Assembly: GCA_030770545.1 (NCBI GenBank)
Contig: CM061098.1
Span: forward strand, 8,873,501 to 8,937,500
Reading direction: 5' to 3'
Length of the DNA: 64,000 nt
Origin: Macropodus opercularis
Taxonomy: Eukaryota; Chordata; Actinopteri; Anabantiformes; Osphronemidae
Shown: one piece after another, positions 23,145 to 34,469 of the stretch
How positions within the stretch are numbered: position 1 is the stretch's first letter
Layout of the letters: each line of letters opens with the position of its first letter
Translations under genes and position numbers: made by a program
Notes under the pieces: model-generated
Told to the model about the DNA's origin: nothing
The model's database searches: none
Seen by the model: the letters and a program-made list of their open reading frames with translations, nothing else

Positions 23145-24104
23145 GAGTTATAAAAACTGTTGCTTCTATTTTCTTTGACAGGCTCCTCATCAAACAAAAA
23201 GCAGAAGAATACTCAGGATCAACGCTTAACACTGTGTGAAAAGAAGAGTAGTGACAAAAAACTTCTGCAAGAGATAAAACAACAATATTCAGATGGTTTG
23301 GGTCTTCGAAGAGGGAGAACTTTTACAGGAAATGAGCGACAAAAAAAAGGGAAGACCAAAAGACAAGACCGGAAAATGGCAGACATCAAACTTACAAAAC
23401 TGGACACGGAGAAAAATGAAGATAAAAAAACCTACAGCTGCAAGTTTTGCAAGAAAGTATTTGATACAGCATTTGGCCGAACCGTGCATGTTCGATCACA
23501 TAAAACGTGCCTGGGTTGCAAGAAAGAGTTCCCTTTTCCGAGTTCTCTCAAGTGTCACAAATCGTATTGCGAAAAACTCAAGAAATTGCTGGCAAAACGA
23601 GCACAACACGCAAACGCTAAGGAAGACAAAAATGCTTCACCAAGCAACAAAAATGTCAGCATTAAGCACGAGCCCTCAACTGATTCTAGAAACCACATTA
23701 AATCGTCAATCCAGAATGATGCTTTCAACAAACTGCATAGTTGTACATACTGCCAAAAAAAGTTTACTTTGCAGCGCAAACTCAAAAAGCATATGGCTCG
23801 TCATACTGTTGAAAAAAGCTTTACCTGCAGCAGGTGCCCAAAGCAGTTCCACATTATTAAGGCACTTAGAAGTCACATGACAAAAATGCACAAAGATCAA
23901 CTGAATCTCAGTGAGACAAACCGAGACCTTGCGTGGACCAAGCCTTTAGAGGACACTGAAATGAAGAAATTTCCCTCACAAGCAAGTTACAATAAGCCTG
24001 TGCCTGTCTGTCAAAAGAAGTGTCCTCATGTTTGCAGAGACTGTGGAAAAGGCTTCTTCTATCGGGGAAGCTTGGCGAACCATATGCAGCGTTTTCACAG
24101 CTGA
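21422..24104 (+). CDS. C2H2 zinc-finger protein B with shared N-terminal helix
   Basis: Four coding exons, 21422-21746, 22005-22129, 22625-22685 and 23182-24104, join in phases 1, 0 and 1 to give 1434 nt, or 477 aa. The N-terminal helix (AFRAQLTTTMDTLLRRAVFE, then a coil to about residue 65) matches the same region of znfA and znfC. Exon 2 encodes DDWCAPLGC and a Lys-Gln-Glu end (VPIKQE). The last exon carries a Lys-rich stretch and C2H2 fingers: CKFCKKVF with H-x3-H, a shortened CLGCKKEF unit, CTYCQKKF, CSRCPKQF and CRDCGKGFFYRGSLANH. Linkers between fingers are long and not HTGERP-like, unlike znfA. It is a probable nuclear DNA-binding regulator of unknown target. A 5' UTR exon starts after the acceptor at 21345-21346. 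Confidence 0.86.
23101..23141. repeat. (CA)n microsatellite
   Basis: About 20 AC units preceded by a short (TA)n run, in znfB intron 3, ending about 40 bp before the exon 4 acceptor. Confidence 0.9.
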
Positions 24105-24742
24105 ACCTGTGTACAGTTATTGCCACCTGAGTGTGGACATTGGAACAATAGCTGGGTTTTGTTATTTTACTGTTTTATAGTTAAAAAAGTTAAGCTGTTC
24201 AGTTTAGCTTTTTCTCTTGAGGGGTAAATCATGACCTGTCTGATATTATCTTCTGAAATAGATACGCTATATTAAAATACTGGCATCATGTGTCACAAAA
24301 ATTACATTTTGCTAATGATAATTCATGCAAAAAAAATAACCATTGTCATTACATGTATCACTGGGTTATATGAGAAGATAATGACTGCTGCTCAGTCACA
24401 TCTGTTTTTCTAAAACGGCCACCACCTTGTTTGTCATTTGTTATTACTTACTTTAATGTTTAGCCTTTAATTTCTTTACCAACATTATGAATATATTAAC
24501 TTACTCACAAGTATTTGTGGAGGGATCAAAACCTATTACAGTGAAGCGCCTTTAAATTATGATTAAAAAAAACACTGTATTGCTGCATATTGTTCTGTTG
24601 TAGCCTTGAGGAACAGGGCAACAGAAATGTGTTCATATGTTGAGGTATTTTGTCACATCCCTGCAAAAGTGAGTTGTATATTATACAGGTTTATGGTTAA
24701 ATTTATGGTTAAATTATTGGGTTTTAATGAGAGTAAATGTTT

Positions 24743-24748
24743 AATAAA
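24743..24748 (+). terminator. possible znfB poly(A) signal
   Basis: AATAAA lies about 640 nt after the znfB stop codon. Another AATAAA occurs at 25198-25203, directly before a palindrome. Confidence 0.4.
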
Positions 24749-25200
24749 ATGTATTTGTTTTCCATAATATATTATTTGATTTCAAAGTTACAGGTTTGAG
24801 CAGAAGTTGCAGAAGTGCATTAGTCAAAAGCTCAGTGTTTTGCAGTGTGCTTGGCTGTGGATCATGTGATGTTTATTATATTACTTTGTCCAAATATAGG
24901 TTGTTTTTCTAAGATTTCCTCTTGACATATAAACCAGGTGAATGTTAATAATACTTTAGAGTAGGAACAGTAAGAATGATTGAAGGATTATGTTCCCATT
25001 AAAGTAAAGAAGGACAATGATGACCTTCTTTCCCCCAGAATATAACCATACCCAAAAATACATTTAAGTTGTTTTGTTGTGCTGTTGTTTGAAGCTTGAG
25101 TTCTGAAACAAGAACAGGAAAAAATTCTTGCTTGTACATTTTTGTTTAATTTTTTATTGGTTACATTGCTTTTTGTTGTTCTGCATGCACAAAATGAAAT

Positions 25201-25232
25201 AAAATGTCTGTGGTCTTTAAAGACCACACATT
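25201..25232. repeat. palindrome with poly(A) signal at its edge
   Basis: The 20-mer TGTGGTCTTTAAAGACCACA is a perfect inverted repeat. The flanking AAAATGTC and ACATTTT extend the pairing with a small mismatch. AATAAA at 25198 overlaps the left edge. It could be a transcript-end hairpin or the remnant of a small inverted-repeat element. Confidence 0.6.
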
Positions 25233-25451
25233 TTCATTTTCGTTATTAAGTTAGAACAATGGTCTTAGTTGTAATTGTCAACGTGACTCCTTTAAAACCC
25301 ACATTCAAATACTTGTCATGATTTAAGTAGTGCTTTCCATTGGCCTCATTATTTTTTGCAGTGTGCGTTCTATTTTAGTTACATTGTAATAATATTCTGT
25401 TATAAAAGCCGTAAATATTTTCTGTTTCATTTTCGAATCCTTCGATTTTGA

Positions 25452-25472
25452 TATCGCGAGACTTCGCGAGCA
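25452..25472 (+). promoter_or_regulatory. paired CGCGAG motifs upstream of znfC
   Basis: ATCGCGAGA and TTCGCGAGC lie side by side. Both resemble the TCTCGCGAGA promoter element, known to be bound by BANP in vertebrate CpG promoters. They are about 660 nt upstream of the znfC start in CpG-rich sequence without a TATA box. Intervening 5' UTR exons cannot be excluded. Confidence 0.4.
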
Positions 25473-26118
25473 ACGTTGTCACACGGTTACCGTCCTACTA
25501 GCTTGATGAGGAGTTGCCGCCTCTTTGGTTATGACAAGTGTGTTTATGGATTTCATTATAGTTCGTGTCCGCCAACTGTCAAGAGCCGTCGTGGACGCGC
25601 GTCTTTTGTTTGCATTTAGACTATTTACTCGAGTACTGTCTTTAAAAATGCTACGTTGCTACGGGTGGTTGGCTCCGTTGTTTACACGTTAGCTAGCTAG
25701 TCGCAATGTCAGCCCACAACGCTACGTAAACGGTTTTTATTTTTCATAACCGGGTTTCTTGTTGTCATCTAGAAGCTGACAATGTTTGTGTCTCTACTAC
25801 GCAAAGTGACAACGTGACTTGTCCTTACTGTGTGAAACGGTAGCGTTAAGCTCAGAAGATGACACGGAGAGACGGCAGAGACGCAGAATAACGTTACTTA
25901 GGTTGAGTACAGAGATAAACAATACCAAGGTGACCGGGGTATTAAAGTAAATTGTCATAGATGGCTGCTGGAGCTTATGCAGCTACTTTGCCTGGTAGCG
26001 TCTCATGGCACTTCATCGTTGCCAGGGCAGAAGAGTGACCGACCGGACGCCAATCGTAGAGGACCGCGCTGTCACTTCACCATCCACAATAAGACAGTCA
26101 TCATTGAGGCACAGGGCA

Positions 26119-28065
26119 ATGGAGTCGGTGAGGAGCGCTTTCCACGCTCAACTGGCCACCGTCATGGACTCACTGCTGGCAGCCGCTGTGTGCGAGATCG
26201 CCAAGATCTTTGAAAGCAGCCTGTGTGAACAGCAGGCGGAGCTGGCGCAGAAAACAGAGGAGATCTCCATCCTCCGAAACAAGCTGGAGAAAGTTGAGAG
26301 GAGGCAGAAGGTCAAGAGTGGAGGGAGTGAGGAAGGGGAGATAACATCAGGAGACAGAGAGGGCGCCGTGAGGCACCAGACCCTCACAGGATCAGGTATT
26401 ACGTCCCGCTTTTTTAGGTTTTTAGTCTAAGCACTAAAACAGTTGTCTTATGGGTCAGTGCAGCACAAACCTCTTTAAAATAGAACACACAGCTTTGATA
26501 TAACTTTTATAATTCTACACTGTAGTTTAATGCTAGTTATTTTCACTTGATTTCCACTTTCAACCTGGCGACACTTTTTTTGCACAGTAGAGAATTTGGA
26601 AAAGGATGTGTCGTCTCATCCTGACCCATCAGATGGACTGAATCAGAGCCTCAGTCGGCTGAAGGAAGAAGTCACAGGCCATGACGGAGCTTTGGTAAAA
26701 CATGAGGTCAGATTGCAGTCTACAAAACTTTGCAGATGTAATTTAATAATTCACACAGTTAAAAGTGATGTTTGAACCTTACCCTGTTTTCTCATTCTAG
26801 CGTGCTGGTTCACGACCACCCCTGGGGTCTGTCACTATTCAAGCCACAGAGGGAAGCCTTGCTGTTGGAGACCAGAGGCAGATGGATACCCTGTCTGCCA
26901 CACAAGCCAAGGCCAAATGTAAGAAGCAATTACATTATTTTCCACTCTTGCCTATTTATCCTTTTATTGTTTTTTACAAAGCTGACCTTGAAAGAAGTGT
27001 ATTATAATATAGATAGTGACATGGAAGTACGTCAGTGCATCATCACCTTTTCCTCTTGATTTTTATGCAGTATCTCTTTGGGATCAGGGCAGCCGCAGTG
27101 CAGACCACAGACCCCTCCAGGATCAAGCCTCCAGTCCTTTCCTTTCCATCTCCCAGAGTGGACGCTGTTCCCCCAGGACTGATCCAAGCCTGGCTCAACC
27201 AGGGGAGTGGCTAGCAGGTTTGGACACGACACGAGGAGGGGTGTCCAGTCTGGAGAACCTACAAGCAGATGGCACCAGCTGCTCTGGTCCAGCTAGCAGT
27301 AACACTGGCACAGATGCGCAGTGTTTCCGACCTAGTTTTGCCTGTGATGAGACAAGTAATGAAGATGATGATAGTTGCTTCCCTTTCATTGACCAAGAAC
27401 CTGAGAACCAGAACTCTGATCATAACTCGGGGCAGGGCCAGGGCGTAGGGCAAAGGATAGCTCGCCACGATCAAGCCCAAGTTCCCAGTGGTGAATCACC
27501 TTGGAGACCTAGAGAAGGCAGAGGTGAAAGAGGTCCCATTAATCACACACGACGGGTTACCTCCTTTGGCAGTAGAGACCCTCTCCGACCACAGTCCAAT
27601 TCACAGTCCCTCACAGTAAGACACACAAGCACCATCAGCCTCCCTCCAGCTCCTGGTGGAGGGAATGGACGACCTTACACATGCCCATACTGTACCAAGT
27701 GTTTTACCTACCCTTCCCACCAGCGCAGACACCTTTTACGCCACACAGGTGTCAGACTGCATCCTTGTCAGTTTTGTGACAAGAGCTTTCTAACTCCGTC
27801 TGAGCTTACTGTCCACACACGCACACATACAGGAGAGCGACCTTTTGGCTGTGCACAGTGTGGTAAACGTTTTGCCCGAAGTGGAAACTTAAGAGCCCAC
27901 CAACGAGATGTCCACATGGGGAAGCGTCCCTTTGCCTGTACAGAGTGTGGGAAGAGGTTTGCCCACAGGGGGAACTTGAGAGTACACAATCACAGAGTCC
28001 ATCAAGGAGATCCTTACTATATGGATGATCAGCAGGAACCTGACATCGGCACAAATACCATTTGA
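26119..28065 (+). CDS. C2H2 zinc-finger protein C with shared N-terminal helix
   Basis: Four coding exons, 26119-26395, 26588-26706, 26801-26918 and 27071-28065, join in phases 1, 0 and 1 to give 1509 nt, or 502 aa. Phases match znfB exactly. The N-terminal helix is SAFHAQLATVMDSLLAAAVC, then a Gln/Glu/Lys coil to about residue 60. The middle is Ser/Gly/Gln-rich with acidic patches and looks disordered. Four C2H2 fingers end the protein: CPYCTKCF, CQFCDKSF, CAQCGKRFARSGNLRAH and CTECGKRFAHRGNLRVH, with partial HTGERP linkers, then a short acidic tail. It is a probable DNA-binding regulator. ATG 26119 was chosen because it aligns with the paralogue starts; an upstream in-frame ATG at 26005 would add 38 unrelated residues. 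Confidence 0.87.
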
Positions 28066-28256
28066 AAACAATAGTTCTTGACTAAATGCCAGAATGACTG
28101 GTAGAACTTAAAAGCCAGAGCCTTGAATTTAATCTTCTGAATACTGAGAATATTGGATGTTGGGCCCAGTATGGATGTTACCTATAAGAAAAACATATTC
28201 CAGGACCACAATGATGTTTTGTATATCAGAAGTACAATAATTATTTATGTGAAGCC

Positions 28257-28262
28257 AATAAA
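28257..28262 (+). terminator. znfC poly(A) signal
   Basis: AATAAA lies about 190 nt after the znfC stop codon. Confidence 0.6.
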
Positions 28263-31200
28263 GAAAGTCTCGATGGTATTAGATTTAGACAAGTGGCATG
28301 CAGCAGTAGGGTAGCATGTGACGTCCTTCAACATTGTGCTCAAGGACTGCCCATCTCCTGCAACCTCACATGAATGTGTTGTTAAAGAAGAACTTTCATT
28401 TTCCATCTTGTGTTTGCTAAATTAAATGCTATGCTTAAGTGCAAACTACTTATCCTCAGCATGAAACATCAGTGCATTGTGAAGTGTGCTTATTACTAGT
28501 ATTGTTACACCGTTCTCTGCCGTACACATGGGGGCAGTGTGAACACGCAGAAGATTTATGGAAACGTATTTGAACAGAAGAGACCTCAGCATCTTTCACC
28601 GTATGCTCTACATTTTCAGATCCCTGTCTCTGTTGTATGCAGTGTTCCTGTTATCTCTCTTTCACTGAGGTTGTCAGTAATCATGTGCTTATTCAAAATC
28701 AAAATGTGACCATTATTTGGGATGAATGTATTTGTGCAAAAAAAAAAATCTCTTTTAGCTAATTGTGCTTTCCTTGCAAATGTGTTTGCTTTCTGAATTG
28801 TCCATGAAAGCTCTCCTTGATAATGTTGGATGCATGAAGGACAAATTCCACTTCCCTTTTAATGTAAGTACAAGCTAATATGATGTCTGATTTAGTCATT
28901 TTAGTCATGACATTTCCTCTTTTAATTTTTGTCTCTCTACTGCCACTCAACACCACCTGTGGAAGAAACTGTGGAATAGATGTTTGACCCCATCTGTCTC
29001 TCTCGTATCCACAAACGGTATCGACTGCTGAGTGACGCTTATTCAAGTTGCATGTATGTATTTCTGAGCCTTTGATTTGCTCACTGTATGATTGCATTCA
29101 ATTCAATGCTTCTCTAGTGACCTTCCCCTAAATGTCACCTATGTCTGTCTCTTAGTTTTTAGGTTTGCGGTTATTGAAGTAAAACAGTAGGAAGACCACA
29201 GCTCGGCTAATCCAACACTGATTGTGATACAGAACAGAGAGAACGACAGTAGTCGGACTCGGTACGTGTGTCGCTTATACAGTTTTATGAGTCAGGTCCG
29301 AGCACTCTGTGTGTGTGTTTGACTGAAGTACTATTAATATGAAAGGATCGAATCCCCACAGAGTAAAGCTGCAATCTCTTACAGCCCTTTTAGGTGCATG
29401 TACTATGTAAGTACTATGTTTATGTGTGGTTGAAAGTGTCGGGTCAGATAGAAACCCTAATCTATACACAGATTTGGGTCTCAAAATAGGTAAGCATGTG
29501 TGTATTTTTCATAAGCAGGGTCACATAGGCTTTGCTGTGTTTCTGTTTTTAATCTTTGGTTATGTGTAATCTCCCTCTAAACTAAGCAGCTTTTCCCCAG
29601 GGGAGGAAAGGCAACAAATGAACAGTTGACCGGTCTGGAAGGACCGTACACTATGAGTACTTTGAATTCATGTAAGCAGGGTGTTGCATAAAGGCAATAT
29701 TTATGCTAATATTTTATCAATACATCCATCAAAACAATAGCAATGTCTTCTCCTTGTATGTCTCCCTCTGGCTCAGCATAAAACCAGTTGAACAAGTCTA
29801 ATAGCTCCAGAGTCCATTTCTCAAGTACAGTGTTGATGTAGAATTAACCTCTGATTCGTTTTCAGAATGAAAATAGAATAATACCTACATCCCTGTCGTG
29901 TAACCACATCCTTTTCAGTGTTTTTCACCTGGCTATAGTGTTATCATTCTGTTTTCCTGCCTTGTATTAGGCTATAACAGACTCTACCTTTCATGTTTTC
30001 AGTTTATTTCTCGTGCCCTGGAGGCTGGCGCTTTAATTTTAGAGGAAAAAATAGTCAAGCCTCCTGCAACCTCATTGCCTTTGGCCTGAAAAATCATTCC
30101 ATCACCATCCTGTAATCCTGCACGGGTAAAATTATCCCCCTGACACCCATTTACTACACCCTTCCTTTGAACGTGCCACACTGATGAAAAAAAGAAATAT
30201 TTTCATCTCACACTGTAGATTCTGTGTGTGTGTGTAGAAACACATGCGTTTCTATTTTTCAATCATCTGTTATGTACGTGGCCTCATTCATTATTGTGTC
30301 TACGTGTGTATGCTTACTGGTGTCTCTCTGTGGTTGTGTGTTGGGACTATGAGGGGCTTAGCATTGCCCCAAGGCAGCTCATAATCTACCCAGTCCCACT
30401 GCTCCCCAGGGCTTGTGGTTTCATGCAGGTTGCCATTGCTGTAGTGAAACCCCTCTTTAGGGGATTACAGCGTTGTCTCCCGCTCAAGGCAGAGAGTTGA
30501 TCCATCGTCTGCTGACTGTATTTAAGCACTCACTTAATGTGCTAATAGTGTTAGACTGAGGGGACACTGCAGAGCTTTTAACTTTCATGTCTGAACGCTC
30601 TTTGTCTGTAAAATGTTGATTTCATGGCTGCTGGGCTAAAATCCACTGGTAATAGTTTACAATCAAAGACTATTAAGTGAGCTTCTAGGCATAAATATGA
30701 TGAACGCTAATGTGATTGTGTCACAGTTATGCTGGATGTACAGTATTGACTACAGCCAAGTGCAAACGCTGGGCTTTGTATGTGCTTTGTGAGAATACAC
30801 AGTAATGAAGAGCATCCTCAAGGCTCCAGACAGTGGCTGCCTGTTTCTCTTCACATTTTGGGGGTCACAGAGCATGATGGAGGGATGGAGTGGGAGTACA
30901 TTTTCTTCCTGCTTTTGAGTCCCCGGGTTTTCCAAGTGTGAGTGTTTGCACGCATGTGTTCTCCATAGGCTGCTCTTGGGTTGCCAAGCAACCGTGTGTG
31001 TGCATGATGGAGTGGGGGTGGGAAGAGAGTGAAGCACCAGGTCAACAGAGGCAGACACTCACAAGCATTACTACGTCAGATTGAGCATCAGTGCTGCTAA
31101 TGAATGATGCTGATCATTATCATGTCTACCAGCTTTAGGCCTCAGTGATGTGAAATTTGACCCCATCCTCCGCTGAAAGTTTATTTATCAGTATCAGAAA

Positions 31201-33599
31201 CCAAGGCTCCTCAGAATCCACCTTTTGACCTGCAAAAGAAAAGAAGGTATGGATGTCTTTAGTGATATCTCATACAGTGAACGTCAGGTATGGGTTTCAG
31301 TTTTATAATGTCTCAATTTTGGGATGTAAGCGTAACAAAATGTGCCTTTGTTTATTTAGAAGAGCTTTTTTGGAAATAGTCTAGAATCACGCTTCCCAGA
31401 CTTGTTTCCATGGATTCATTCACAGTGTCCCCAACATGTCTAATGAAGAAGATAATGTGAGGAAACAGTCCTGCTCACAATCACTTTAAGCCATTGGGTC
31501 CAAGTGACAGTGAGGGTGGGTGGTCACGCTCTACTGTCACCAAAGAAACAGGACCAGTACGAGGCCAAACCTTCAGAGCTGAAAGGTACAGATCTGAGGC
31601 TGCCGTCACAGGCTGGACTGGATTAACTGTACCTGAACAAACCTGGAGGCGACCTTGGGTTTGGTGATTATGGTGACGAGGAGGCGAATTTTAGGAGGCA
31701 GTTAGCAGGTCCAGCAGATTATGTGACAGTTAGAGCTTGTTTCTGCCTGTTGCAGCTGTGACATGTTTGACTATACTATAGGTGGTATAGGACTTTACAT
31801 GACTACAGTTAGATGCTAGGTTGTTTCGAATACTTCAACATTATTGACTCCTGTTTCTTCTTCTTCAGCCAGTATCAGAACAGAAGGTTAGTGGATCACG
31901 ATCTGTACTGGACCTACAGGGAATTACAAAGGAGATTGACTAGAGTTTATTGCACATCAGCTAACCGGCTGTAATGTATTACATATATTTTATATTGTTC
32001 TTAATCTAGTGAATATTTTGGACAGGCTCTAGTTAAATAACTAATCAGTGTTTTGACCTGGTCTCTGTGGTGGAGGTCAAACTGGTGACTGAGTACTTAA
32101 CACACAAAAATATATAATGTGGTTATTTGGGATTTAGAAGGATTTTAATAACCTGTATTGTGTAGTAGCTATAGCAATAGTAATGTCCAACTCATAATAG
32201 CAATAGAATTTTATCCCTTTTAAATTTCTTAGAAACAGTGGAAATGGAGCCAGCCACACCTGTAACTGGATGAGGTACGTCAAAACATTAAAGAGGCAAA
32301 TATATAATGGATTCAGGAAAACTAGCAAAATGAACTATAAAGGTACCACTATAGAAACATTTACAACAAGTCTAGATTCCCACCTCTGCCTTTCTGCTCT
32401 GGAGCAAATGGGTGGGATTTTATACTGATGGGACCAAGAGCTAAATGCCAAACCTGATGGGGTTATAGATTTAACCAGTGGGCGATTCTGGTGGCATATG
32501 GTGGGGATGAAAAGGAGGACACGTGCAGGTAGATCAGTAGCTATATATGGAAAGCAGTGGGTGGGCTTAGAGGAGCTTTGTGGTGGATGTTAGACTGGTA
32601 GGGGGCAGTTAGAAGGGCAGATATGGCAGTGATGTGTGGATGGGGGAGGGCGATGCTGGCACTTTTGGAATAAGTCAGATAAACAGCTCTTCTTGTTCCC
32701 TGCTGTGGGTGGGGGTGGGGTGGGGGGTGTTAAAGTCTGATGGCAGACAGCCAGCACCAGTGATGGCACCAACTGTTACTGGCAGCCCCTCACTCTCTGC
32801 TGCCACGCTGACTGGAGCCTGTGTGTGTGTGTGCGTTAGTGTGTGAACTGAAGGGCTTCTCAGACCGTCTTCATTCTGCTTATGGACATTATGGTTAGTT
32901 GAAAGACCTGTCTTTATATCAATAAGGACATTTTCTGACAGTTATGTTCCCTTAGTTGTTACTTATACCTTGCTAAAATATTCCAGTCTCTCTCACATCA
33001 GTAGAGGTGAATCATTCGCTGTAGTATTATTACTACTAAGCCTTATAATTAATACCGTACTAATTAATACTACTATGTTTACTACTTGTGCTACATAAGT
33101 TTTGATCTGCTGTGGCTGTAAAATTCATAATCACAATCATAAGTTGGCATAAATAAGGACACCTGACTCCCTGAGAACTTGCTGACTACACTAGCGGTAG
33201 TTTCATAATTTGTATAATACTTTTCTTCTCTAACTCTTAGGCTTTAAAGAGAAAAAAAACTATTTTTTCAGCCCCAGTTTCTATATTCTGAAAAAGAAAA
33301 AATGTAGATCTTGAACAGATCCTGTGATATACTGCACGAGTCCATGTGATTCGTCTAGCGAAACAGGTTCACTCAAGTGAAGCGAGCTTGCTCCTCCTCT
33401 CTTGATTTTCTCACCCATTAATCACAGCCTCATAAGATACTCAGCCTCTTCCGCTCCGCCACCCACTCCTCCATCTCTCTCTGTGTCTTTATCATATTTA
33501 ATCACCTGCAGTCAGTGGCTATGGGGATCTCAGCTCCTGGTTGATTGGCTGTGCAGAGCAGTGGGCAGGGCCTGCTCTGATGCATCACACACATGTACA
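28263..33599. other. non-coding stretch, likely ppp2r2c upstream region
   Basis: About 5.3 kb without a supportable exon. Open frames are short and without family resemblance. Gene order suggests it could hold distal control elements of ppp2r2c, but nothing in the sequence proves this. Confidence 0.4.
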
Positions 33600-33844
33600 A
33601 GCGCAGTCAGATATTCTCTCTCTCTCTTTCTCCCTCTCCCTCCCCCTCTCTCTACCTCTCACTCTGGCTTTCATACATACGCCAGAGCGCAGACTGCCGC
33701 AGAACGCAGGGCCAGTAAGATTTTGCTCCTCATACTGGAATAGCAGAGAAACCATAAAGATAGTTAACAGCTGAGGAGGAGAGAGACGTCATTCCCAGAG
33801 ATTACAATGTGGAGTACCTGACGCAGAAGCTGACAAGTGTGTAG
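33600..33844 (+). promoter_or_regulatory. candidate ppp2r2c non-coding first exon
   Basis: A pyrimidine-rich tract at about 33610-33660 is followed by sequence ending GTAG before a strong GTGAGT donor at 33845. Joining a TCCTCCTTTAG acceptor near 34214 would place it upstream of the ATG 34453 exon. No transcript evidence is available. Confidence 0.3.
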
Positions 33845-34352
33845 GTGAGTGTGTGTGTTTACGAGAGAGTTCACTGCAGAAGTGGCAGCACTGCAGATAC
33901 ATCAACCAAGGGCTCTGCTCATCCCTCTCTCCCCTCCCCCCACCCGTCCTCTTCATCTCCGCTTCTCTTCTTCTCTAAGCTTTTATTAACAACTACGGAC
34001 TTCTTGCATTTCGTGGGAGCACTTGGTTATGCATGTAATGTGTGTTTATGAGAGACTAGATTTGTTCTGTCTACATCTGGAGTCAGCAGCTGCAGGGTGG
34101 ACACGAGGTGCGTTTGATTTGAATCGCCTCACAAGTGATGAATGCTGTTTAGGCACAAATCAAGCTCACTCGTGGTAGTTTCTGAACTGCTTTTAAGTAA
34201 GTGTCCTCCTTTAGGTTTGTTTGGACTCCTGCACGCACCTGTTTCTCCTTCGGGACTGGCCCACTCCCTCGCTCCCTCTCCCTCATCTTCATTTAAAGAT
34301 AAGATGCCTGGCTCTGCGCCCCTCTGCTGAAGAGGCGTCGGCGGGCATCAGC

Positions 34353-34469
34353 ATGGGCGCTGTGCTGACCAGCATCCCCACCACCCCCTCCACCTCCGAT
34401 CTGCCACCACCACGCTGCCCCGCCGTGTTGGGCGCCCCCCCCAGCCCCTCTGATGGGCGAAGACACTGA
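34353..34469 (+). other. upstream ORF overlapping the ppp2r2c start
   Basis: ATG 34353 opens a 38-codon Pro/Ser/Thr-rich frame (PTTPSTSDLPPPRC) that stops at 34469, 17 nt past the ppp2r2c ATG and in another frame. A shorter uORF (8 codons) lies at 34304-34330. Both would lower initiation at ATG 34453 if the leader includes them. Confidence 0.45.

Noticed and set aside
26005..26118. Upstream in-frame ATG for znfC
   Set aside because: Adds 38 residues with no counterpart in znfA or znfB; ATG 26119 aligns with the paralogue starts.
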